DNA of 64,000 bases from Trochalopteron elliotii (taxonomy: Eukaryota > Chordata > Aves > Passeriformes > Leiothrichidae): the NCBI GenBank assembly GCA_024734555.1, contig JANPWX010019821.1:927525-991524 (forward strand), in the 5' to 3' direction. This document shows positions 51,921 to 61,000 of this stretch, in pieces. The notes beneath the pieces are model-generated. The model saw only the letters and a list, made by a program, of their open reading frames with translations. It was not told the origin of the DNA and ran no database searches. Within the stretch, counting starts at the first letter, position 1; each line of letters starts with the position of its first letter. The position numbers were made by a program, and so were the translations under genes.

Positions 51921-52006
51921 CATACACATACATACATATATATATATACATACACACATATGTATATACATATATACATGCATACATACATCATACATAC
52001 ATATAA
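51921..52006. repeat. CATA/TA microsatellite
   Basis: About 85 bp of CATA, TATA and CACATA units in intron 8, roughly 300 bp before the small exon 9. Likely polymorphic in length. Confidence 0.93.
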
Positions 52007-52303
52007 ATAGTGGAAGGCAGGATTTTGCCCAGTTGTGAAATAACACATGCCCCTGCCAGAGTTACTGCCATGTGCACACACGAAGCAAAATAGTAACCTT
52101 TGAGATAACTCTAAGATGATTGTAAATGTACTTAATAAACTGAAGTTATTGATGTTGATTTGCATTTAAGTAGATACTTATGATTGCTGTGGCAGATAAA
52201 GTCAACTCTTAAAACTATGCTTAAAGATTTTGTATTCTTACAGCATTTGCAATTTATTTACAAAACTTTTCTTTCTTTTTTTTTTTCTCTTTTCCATGTA
52301 CAG

Positions 52304-52336
52304 GCAGTGGCCCAATTTTGGATCCAGACGTTTATG
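52304..52336 (+). CDS. NTRK2: NTRK2 coding exon 9: 33-nt juxtamembrane cassette
   Basis: A 33-nt exon with a long pyrimidine tract and TGTACAG acceptor; donor is GTATAT. Phase 1 on both sides. It encodes GSGPILDPDVY across the junctions, part of the acidic extracellular stalk between the second Ig-like domain and the membrane. It can be skipped without shifting the frame (exon 8 GAT-G joins exon 10 AG-TAT). Mammalian NTRK2 has a comparable small exon here, and I recall chick isoforms with short extracellular juxtamembrane deletions. The weak donor fits alternative use. Confidence 0.93.
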
Positions 52337-53288
52337 GTATATATTTGATTTTCTTTTCTTTTAATAACAGAAATGAAGGAACTGAAACATTAAAAGTTCA
52401 AATGTTAGGCTTAGTTAAATTGAAATGTCACATAGAATAATACAGTTCTAAAAGATACTTTGTAGTTTTGGTTCTCCTGCCTTATTTTTAACACCTGTGA
52501 TGACAATATGATGTTTTACTTACTATGCTGCTTTTGATTCACATTAGAAGCATAAATCCACTGCTACAAATGGGTGCAGTTGATCCTGTAGGATGGCAGC
52601 TGTGTGATGTAGTTCACAGACTTGAGATTTTGTGAACCTTTTGGAGGCATTTCTTGGAGGAAAGAGAGTTTGTGATTTCTCTTTATACAGGTTAATTTAT
52701 TTTTCCAGGGATGATTCTATGCTCGTTTTGCCTCCAAAAATGTACCCCTAAATCCCACTTAGAAATGAAGTTGGCACAAGTAAGTTTTCCTGTAGGCAAT
52801 TTATTTTCCTCTGTCCGCTCATTTGTACCTTCCCTTAATCTCTCTTGCGTAAGCAGACCATCAATTCAGTGGTGCTGAGTGTGTGCCAGGAGATTTTGAT
52901 GGCACAGTGTTCACATTAGTCTTTTAGTTAGGCAAAGGGTACCAAGTGAAAGCCAGTGTGCACTGAAATAGAAGCTGCAGAATAAAAAATAACTCTCTGG
53001 TTTTTAAAAATGTTTCTGGTATACTTCTGATTAGTAGAAAAGTTCATCTTACCCACCATACACAAACAGCTTGAAGCTGGATCCTGTTTGGAGTACTCTT
53101 TATTTGGATGAATAGCATGACTCAGGTTACCTAAAGCTGATCTAAATGTTATTGCTTTGATTCCGTTCCACGTCATTAAACTTTAGCAAATGTGCAATTG
53201 AATCATCAATTTGACTTCAAATGCTTAGAAACTCCAAAAAATAGCTTCCCCTCCCTCTTTCCAAAATTTTTTTGAAGGAGAAGGAGAA

Positions 53289-53306
53289 GGGAGGGTTGGG
53301 GATGGG
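53289..53306 (+). other. G-quadruplex motif
   Basis: Four G runs of 3 to 4 bases with loops of 1, 2 and 2 bases (GGGAGGGTTGGGGATGGG) on the transcribed-RNA strand of intron 9. Only the motif is seen. Confidence 0.6.
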
Positions 53307-53974
53307 AAAGTGGTGATGGTTTGCACAGTTTCTTCACGTGTTGTATTTGTTGTATTGCATAAGTTGTATGCATGAAGATTTTGATTCTGAGCTTTTTATC
53401 AAGGGTCCTGATGCCTGTGTATGGCTTTGTCCTTGTGCTAAAGCTGTGCTTTAACTGACTTGGGTGGGTTTCTGCTGAGGTTTCTGCTGAGGTGTATGCC
53501 TCAAGTTTTGCTGGCAGATCACAGCTGCAAGGCCTGGTGAAGGCAGCCTTCTTCTTCACTCCTGGCTGTTCTTCTGCTGTTTGAAACTGTTGTCCTTGTG
53601 ATGTGAGGCAATTTCCAAATGTTTTTGTTAAGTATTTTGAACATACAACAGAAATCAGAAGATCTGATGAGGTGACATAAGGCTGCATGACAGAGTTTGC
53701 TGAGGGGAGTCTGGCCTGCCTGGGGTAGTGCTTGCCACAAGCGTGGAGCAGTCACTTGTGCCTCCAGCTCACCTCTGGCAGCTCTTGGAAAAGACAAAGA
53801 GAGAATGCTGTCCTGACACCATCTGGAAATTAACTGAGAGAAATAAACCAACTCACACGGGTCTGAGCAGGAGGACATTGAGTGCAAAGGCAGCTCCTTT
53901 GGCTCTGAGCTCATATTTTCATGCCATGATGCCTCTTCTAATGTGGTTGTCAACATGAGAGAGACAACCTGCCC

Positions 53975-54004
53975 CAGTTATTCTGCCAAACCCCAGAATA
54001 ACTG
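53975..54004. repeat. 11-bp perfect inverted repeat
   Basis: Arms CAGTTATTCTG (53975-53985) and CAGAATAACTG (53994-54004) with an 8-base centre. Function unknown; it could be chance or part of an unrecognised repeat. Confidence 0.75.
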
Positions 54005-56518
54005 TGGAGAGTGACCCCCAGTGCTGATGTGACTGTGCTGTTGTGTCTGTCCCAGCCACCATGCACCTTGTTTGTGAAATGGCTGTAAAATACTGACCAG
54101 TGTCAGCTGCAAATCACTGCAGCTGTTACTAGTCACTGGTGGCTGCATGAGGTACAGAGCACCAGAGAGCCTGGCCCTAAAGCAATATGAGCCTTATCTA
54201 GCATGAGTCAAAAGGTGTGACCCTGTCTGCAGGAGTGCTCAGTGTCTATGTCAGGATTTCATAGTGAAATGAACAGGAATTTATTTAAATCAAATCGTCT
54301 GGCTTGGGCTGGATAGCTGTTGCATGTATTTTCCTTGCCTGATTCACCCATTTCAAGGGGCTTTGAAGATCTGGCAATACCTCAAATGCAAATGATTCAG
54401 TTAGACAGCAAGCAATGTCAGTATACCACCAGTATACCAGTGTAGCCTACCTTAGCTCTTGCCCATTTTAATACAGAAGTTCATTCAGAGGATTCACAGA
54501 CCAGACCTGTGGTTCTCATTAGCCCTCCAGTGTGTGATTTCCAGTAGTTTGGAACAGGCCTGAGCATAAACAGAACTACAAATAACATCAGCTGTTTTTT
54601 ACAAGTGAAATTGGGAGCAAAAAATTTCCTTCTGCAACATTTGTTTTACAAAGTCAGAGCAGAAAAGACTCTAAATATTTGTTTTATATGTTAGTCTTAC
54701 AAAACAATAATAAATATGTGGTTGGCCAAAACAGTCTTTGTGAAAATTTTCCCAACTAATTGTAAAGGAAGCCAATTTTTTTTTAGGCTGAAGTTCCCAT
54801 TATAAAGCAGGCTTTGCCTGCAAATAATGAAGTAGAAATCTCCTCCTCTGCTCTGGCAAAGGATGTACTCGCAGTGACAGATGCTCAGCACAGAATCTTG
54901 TCCAAAAGTCCAGGCTGCTTGTGCAGGTGAGCCATTCAGGCAGCAGTTGTGCTGCCTGGATGAGCGAGGAATGCTGTTCATTCTCCTGTTGCTGCTGCTC
55001 TTACCTTGCTGCATGGTAAGCTACACACACAGAGATGCAGTGCAGAGTTGGAGAATTCAAATGGTAAAAGATCAGGAAATTAATTTTTTTTCTCTTGAAA
55101 GCTCTGTATATTTAATACGTATTTTGTCTTGAAAGAGTCTTGTCCTTTGGCATGCATAGTTTAGAGGCAAAATAGACTATGTGAGTTGTTTAGACATCCT
55201 GACTGTGCTGACTGTAGCACTGGTGCCAGAGGTAGATGACAGCTTCCTGTACCAAAAAAAATCTGCAGTCTGCAAGTGCTTTGCAGAAAGTGAATGTGTC
55301 CTTGCATGCCTGAAGATCAAAAGCCCAGTGCAACTTCTTACTAACACTGCCAGCTGAGCTCTCCAAACTGGTCTTGGGAGCTAAAGGATAATAGTGCTTA
55401 CGTGCAGGTCCTCTCTACTCTTGCTCAGCTGGAGCTCTATGCTCAGAAGTGCTCCTGCTGCTGTAGTTTGCAAGAGCGTTTTCAAATTCACATTTAAGAT
55501 TTCATCTGCAGGCTTATGGCATGGATTTTAATTGAAGCAAGTAAAGAAATACCCATGCAATTGCAAACTTAAATTACGATGGTGGGGGTGTATTTTATAA
55601 TAGGTGCAGTTATTGCCTTTTCTTTCTTTCATCTGCATACATCACAGTCATGAAATTAAAATGTTATGTGTATTCCCAGATGTAATAATAAAATAAAAAC
55701 ACTTTAAAATTTTATTTTAATGCATGTTTATCTTAACTTCAGATATATATAACATTTAATTATTTTTCTCTCATTTGAGTAACTTTTTCAAGTAATCATG
55801 GACTGTAGATGTCTCTGTTTTATTTTGAAGTTCTTATAAATAATTGAGCCATGATCATTCTTTATATGGAATAGTTCTGGTTTTGCTCCTACAGCCGTGT
55901 CAGTGGAATTATTTTGATAAATCAATCAAATTTCTTCATACCATCTCAGACGCTTTAATTTTTAAAGGTTTATCTGTATGATAGCAATGCTAAACTGTAA
56001 CCTTTGTGCATATAACATTTTTTAAAATTATTTATTAAACAAATGAAAGCAGCTATTTCACATAAGATATTAGTAAGATAGCTTGAAACCCATCTGCTGA
56101 GTTCTCAGCAAAACAAAAGTGCTCAAGCAATTTCTAAGACTGTCCTATATTTGACTGAATACAAGGCTGGTGAAGTTCAGTGTAGAGGGCAGTCTTTCAT
56201 TTTTAATGGGAAGCCAGAAGCACATAAAAATAGCTCTATGGATGGAGTTCTCATTTAACTCTAGTGTTTCCAGTAGGGAAATGATCATGTAGATTGCTTC
56301 TTTTTTCACATTTGTCAGTCACAGCACCTTTGTTCATTTACATGGCCCAGTGATTACCCCCAAAACATTCCAGCTTCTTTAGCAATTATAACTTGTGTCC
56401 AAAAAGCTTAAATTCCCAAATTTCATAGTGGCCTTACCACAGAGCAGAAATAATATAAAAAAACATTTCCTCATCAAAGCTATGAAGTTATAAAAGCAAC
56501 ATTTTTTCCTTTCTTAAG

Positions 56519-56619
56519 AGTATGAAACCACACCTAATGATCTTGGAGATGCCACAAATAACAGTAATCAAATCACTTCAACGGATGTTTCCAACAAAGA
56601 GAATGAAGATAGCATCACT
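56519..56619 (+). CDS. NTRK2: NTRK2 coding exon 10: extracellular stalk
   Basis: A 101-nt exon, phase 1 in, phase 0 out, donor GTAAGT. It encodes EYETTPNDLGDATNNSNQIT, then STDVSNKENEDSIT, an acidic, serine/threonine- and asparagine-rich stalk with one NNS sequon just outside the membrane. The acceptor was placed at TTCTTAAG rather than two bases later, because only this keeps the frame and gives the conserved YEYETTP. Confidence 0.97.
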
Positions 56620-56959
56620 GTAAGTATATGCATTGTTTTCTGGTCTGTGATCTTTGTGAACTTTTTGGCTGTACAACTTACAAAACTGCAGACACTAATA
56701 AGACCGTGGCCTATCAGAACACTATAGCTATTACTGTGTTGTAGTCAAAACTCTGGAAAAAAAGGATGAAAAATAAAATCAGTGCTCCCCATTCTTGTCC
56801 TTCCTTTTTTTTTTTGAATGAATGGATCACTTTCCAGTTCAAGTAAAACGGCTGTTTTGTGTCTTGCTTTTCTGATCAACTTAACTCTCATTTTTTTAGC
56901 CTAAGACTTTGCATCTAATTTTTAGTCAAGGACAGCAAGTCTTCATTTACAAAACAAAG

Positions 56960-57269
56960 ACCTCCTGTCGCAATAGGACATGAAATAAAGATGCTTGACT
57001 CCAGTCAGAAGACAGTAGAAATCAGAAGGCTTTATTTACAATTCCTTCAGCCCTTTTATAACATGCAGCACTGAGACATGCCATTGGTCCATAGGACTGA
57101 CACCTCTCCCATTGGCTAAGTAACAGAAATAGCAAACAACACCTGTTGTTATGGGAAAGGAATATTGTTTACACAAGGTTGTTTTGGGAAAAAGAAAAAC
57201 TGTTGAAAAGTTTCCCTTGAGAAGGGCTAGCTCTTCTCAAGCTCAGAAAATATCGAGTCCACAACCTCC
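56960..57269 (-). mobile_element. solo LTR of an endogenous retrovirus with 6-bp target-site duplication
   Basis: The 298-bp LTR (56966-57263) starts TG and ends CA and is flanked by the direct repeat ACCTCC (56960-56965 and 57264-57269). Read on the minus strand, it has two CCAAT motifs, a TATA box (TATAAAAGG, complement of 57052-57060), an AATAAA polyadenylation signal (complement of 57031-57036) and a U5-like end. No gag, pol or env sequence adjoins it, so it is a solo LTR left by recombination between two LTRs. A 6-bp duplication is usual for alpha/beta-retrovirus-like (class II) elements; the family is not identified. It is antisense to NTRK2, about 730 bp before the transmembrane exon. 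Confidence 0.88.
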
Positions 57270-57439
57270 AAGGTAATTTGAAGACTGTTGGTTGAATACC
57301 CATCCTGGAGTCACCTCCATATTAGAAACGTGATGTGCTGCAATGAATTTTCAAAGTCTGACTGTATGTTTTAAGACATGATTTCATGTAGGTTTTTGAT
57401 TAAATGGCTTGTGATAGATTTTAGTACAAGTGGCTGAAC

Positions 57440-57735
57440 TGATGGGCCCCCTCCTCTTGTCTTGTCTGATAACAGTCGTTGAACTGCCGAGGTGGTAGAT
57501 GTAGGACCTGTGAAAGTCCTCTGGTCCAAGCTCCCCCGATTAAACCAGGGCTATTATGGTTGTTTATGGCTATGTCCTCTCTGATTTTAGTATATCCAGT
57601 GATGGAGCCTTCATAGCCACTCCATCCAGATAATTTATATGAGTATTCAACCATCCCCCCAGTAAATTAGTTTTTCCTATATGCTGTTCTTATGTGTTTC
57701 CTTGTAACATGCCACTCTGCTGGAAAGGAAAAAGA
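57440..57735 (-). mobile_element. old, diverged CR1 LINE fragment
   Basis: On the + strand: CCTCTGGTCCAAGCTCCCC, TATATCCAGTGATGGAGCC, then CCCAGTAAATTAGTTTTTCC and TATGTGTTTCCTTGTAACATG. These follow the order of the CR1 3' UTR reverse complement (ctggtccaaccc, ccagggatggag, aagtttttcctta, tgcccattgcc) but with much more divergence than the other copies. Inferred to be an older CR1 subfamily. Confidence 0.7.
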
Positions 57736-57992
57736 TGATATACACTCCCTCCCACCTGCCTTGAATGTGTTGGATGTTGGAAAAGTTCTCATAAGTGTCT
57801 GAATCTCTCTTCTCTGCAGAATAGAAGAAACCTCAACAAGTGTCTGTTTTCTGTATTCTTTGGTCTGAGTGCAAATGTTCCCCAGTTGAAATTAATATCT
57901 TTTCATAACTGGATTAATCTGAATGTATGTTGGATGTCTTGGAAGACACAGAACCAAAACAAACAGGTCTGTTTGTGTCCTCATTTTTTTAG

Positions 57993-58092
57993 GTGTACGT
58001 TGTGGTGGGAATTGCAGCACTGGTGTGCACTGGCTTAGTAATAACCCTCATTATTCTGAAGTTTGGAAGACACTCTAAGTTTGGGATGAAAG
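57993..58092 (+). CDS. NTRK2: NTRK2 coding exon 11: transmembrane helix and start of juxtamembrane
   Basis: A 100-nt exon, phase 0 in, phase 1 out, acceptor TCATTTTTTTAG, donor GTAAGC. It encodes the single-pass helix VYVVVGIAALVCTGLVITLI, ILKF, then the basic stop-transfer GRHSKFGMK. It ends inside the glycine of GMKG, the point where full-length and truncated TrkB forms diverge by alternative splicing in mammals. The next exon of the full-length form (juxtamembrane, with the Shc site) is not in the window. Confidence 0.98.
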
Positions 58093-61000
58093 GTAAGCAG
58101 GGCTGGTTTTGCACCTTCCAGAATTGTTGGAAGTTGCACGATCTGAGACTGTAGTCCACTGAACCGGGAGGAGTCAAAATAGCTACAATAAATGCCACCA
58201 CATTTAATATTTTGTTTATTAATCAGGTAAGTAAGGGCAGAGGTAGATGTAGGTAGGGTTTAGAATTTTGGATCAAACACTTCTACTTCTGTTTTCTTCT
58301 TAAGATAAATACCATTTCTCTGCCTTCTGCTGCAGAGCCCCCTGAAGCAATTCCTGGAGTAGAGTATTTCTCAAGTCAGTGTAGATAGGAAGAAGATAGG
58401 AAATGAAATCTATTTTGTTGAAAGTTTAATTCATGAGGATCTATGCTCTATGTAAGAGGTACTTTAGACAATACTACAATGTCCCATTAAGGTGAAGGGG
58501 AAGCAGTGACAAGAGTGGAAGGTACATTTGCAGTGGATCCTGTCATAGTGGTGCTTTCTGAGAGATGCATTTTCATGTGCTTCTTGGGGAGCAGCATCTG
58601 GAGAGAGTCACAAGTGCTCATGTCCCTGTGGAAGGGGGAAATCTCAGCCCTTCATTTATTCATTCATTTATTTTACAGCCAGATGGAGCTATGTGTAACA
58701 CAGAGGAACCTGCAACAACTCCATTGCTATATTCTTTTACTGGTATTATCAGTGTGTGTCTGATGATGTGGGTGAAATTGTATTAAAAAAAAATTAAAAA
58801 AAGAAATTAAAAACCAACTTGGTATGTTGTTGAGAGACCTAGAAGAAGCTTTGCTGTGTGCTAAAGGAGATGAGTGTTTGCTCTTAAGATATATAGATAA
58901 GGGTCTGTGGAGAACATGGTAAGTAATCTTTTGGTAGATTCCTGTTAATCTCATGTCCTTCTTCTCAGATGTGCTTATGACACAGTACCACTTGGGTGTG
59001 TATTTTGGTAATGCTTACATGCTCTTGGTTAGTGTTCTTTTCAGAGATATCTACTCTTTATTTTGTGTTCCTGTATTCTGTTTAGAGTAGATTTCCTGGT
59101 ACAAATGAGATTCGAGCAAAAGAAAAATGTAGTTGGTACAGGTCAGCTTCTGGAATGGTAATCTTGTCTCTCACCTCCTTCCAATACAACAGAGTCTTTG
59201 CTGTTTGGGGTAGCATTAGAAAAGAATGGTCATTGCGAAATATCCTGAATAGCAACCTGAAGTCAGCAGGATTGAGCTGCAGAGTTTTCGCAGAACACTA
59301 GTCTGTGACTTACCAGTTCAGCCTAAATTTTATTTGTGTTCCAAGCTTTCTGAATTGCATTTAGATGGCTGAAGTAGCTGGAAGCTGATTGAGAGAAAAA
59401 GTGAAAATTGTTCGATGTTAGCTCTTTAAAGCGGAACACTTAGATTTTTCAAAATATGCATTAAATATTTCAACACAACATTATTAAAGAAACTAGGAAA
59501 GAAACCCTACCCTGAGGGAGAATGCAAAAAGTCCTATTTTGTGTTGTAGTGTTAAGTTACCTTCCAGGAAGCTACTTGTTTTTTGGTATCTTCATATACA
59601 GCTCTTCTCAAAAAATTCTTGACTAATCAGTAAGTTTGACATGAATAGTTCTCTGTTGCAAAATTGTCCAAGTAGATCATATTTTAATAAGAATATAATT
59701 TTGTGGAAATGACTGTATGAAATTACAAAAAGGCAGCAACCTCACACATATTTGTTTATTTTATTTTTAATGGTAAAATGTCACTGTGAGTTAGAAATAA
59801 CTCTCAAGTCTTTCATGAGAAAAGAGTAACTTTCATCTGTACCTTAAGCTGACCTCAAACTTCTGCAAAGCATGCATTTACACCTCAGATTCACTGTCTG
59901 GATCTATCTGGTCCAAAGCTCTCTCCCTTTTTCATTATCAGTATTACTGAATTTAAAATGAAACAATGTTATATTAAAAGATTGAGATCAGATATACATA
60001 GATACATAATACCTGGGCTAATAAGGAAATATTGTCTGGTCTGAAAAGCCTGCAGCATAAGTATATGTTGAGAATTGAAATATGAAAATAAATAACCTGG
60101 TGTATTTGAACATGAGGAAAATAAGGTGAACGTGATGAGAAAGGTTTTTTTCAGTCATTATTGATCAATACAATTAAATGTGTATCTTGGACTTTGTGAA
60201 TAAAAAGGTCAAGTCAGCTACATGAGAACTCTGAGGCATTTGCAATTTAATTCAGTCACAGCAAAGTGAATCCAAACTTTGTGTACAAATAGTGTGCTAT
60301 AGTGGTAGTTTAATAAACAGTCTCAGTAGGGAAGTGGAAAGGAGCTAAATATCCAGATTCCCGTGGAAAATATTTATAAAACAAGATTTAAAAGTCCTCT
60401 CCAAAATTAATGATGATTTTTGCATTCATAATTAACTTCCTGAAGTTACATCAGGCTGAAATGCACAAAAGGCTATGATTCTTTTTTCTGTTATGTTCTG
60501 AGAACACAACATGGTCACTCAGACACCCTGTCATTAAATGTTTAGGCACCCTTCTTCAGCTAGCAATTTGGAAAAAACAAAGTAACTACTCAGTAAGTGG
60601 AGCAGTCAAACTGTCACCAATGTTATTTTTCATGAAACCATGTATTTGGAAAAATGTTCCATTGAAAATCAGAAAAAAACATGTATAGAGGCTAACATAA
60701 CTGTGTGTCCCATAGGATTGACATTTTCATCTCATTTGGGTTCAGAGCAGGCATCTGCAGCTTCTGTAGACATTGTTTTATGCCTCCTACTTTTAAATGT
60801 CAGTTTATCTCATCTTTTACATGGGCATCGTCTGCCCACTTCTTAATCTTGTGTCTTTGCTGAGTTCTTCTGTGCTTACAGAGCTTGAGGATGGTTGGGT
60901 GTGGGATTGACAGTGACTGAGTCTCCAGAAAGAGACGTGGAGCAGGCAGGTGTGTCTGAGCTATGGCTGTGTGAGAGCTGCCCATACCTGGAAGCACTGC

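Larger units (their letters stand above)
47308..52303 (+). other. NTRK2: NTRK2 intron 8 (5.0 kb)
   Basis: GT-AG intron. It starts with a T/GT-rich tract that keeps exon 8's frame open to 47420, then a 24-bp tandem duplication and a CATA microsatellite near the 3' end. No gene or clear transposon is recognised in the remainder. Confidence 0.85.
52337..56518 (+). other. NTRK2: NTRK2 intron 9 (4.2 kb)
   Basis: GT-AG intron. Between about 53200 and 54260 the G+C content rises and two overlapping open frames lie on the minus strand (53206-53688 and 53519-53956) with no domain recognised. A G-quadruplex motif is at 53289-53306 and an 11-bp inverted repeat at 53975-54004. The rest is AT-rich without recognised features. 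Confidence 0.8.
56620..57992 (+). other. NTRK2: NTRK2 intron 10 (1.4 kb)
   Basis: GT-AG intron largely occupied by mobile DNA: an antisense solo LTR (56966-57263) and an old antisense CR1 fragment (about 57440-57735). The exon 10 frame stays open 35 codons into the intron (stop 56725-56727). Confidence 0.88.
2253..58092 (+). other. NTRK2: NTRK2 (TrkB) gene, partial span from signal-peptide exon to transmembrane exon
   Basis: Eleven exons on the + strand join into one continuous reading frame of 432 codons plus one base. TrkB is a plasma-membrane receptor tyrosine kinase for BDNF and NT-4 in neurons; ligand binding to the second Ig-like domain dimerises it and activates the kinase. The visible protein has the Trk order: LRR N-cap (codons 3-16), leucine-rich repeats (about 41-120), LRR C-cap (about 119-165), Ig-like 1 (about 170-255), Ig-like 2 (about 256-350), stalk (355-399), helix (400-423). 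About ten to eleven N-X-S/T sequons fit a heavily glycosylated ectodomain. All introns are GT-AG. The 5' end lies in an assembly gap and the 3' end (kinase exons) is outside the window. The assignment is firm; TrkA and TrkC are excluded by specific stretches such as SDLILVDNPF and [15 protein letters not shown]. Confidence 0.97.

Noticed and set aside
58650..58702. Second acceptor-like site (TTTATTTTACAG at 58678) after the transmembrane exon
   Set aside because: Joined to exon 11 it reads only a few codons (ARWSYV) to a stop; the tract is a simple ATTC/ATTT repeat, so chance is the simplest explanation.
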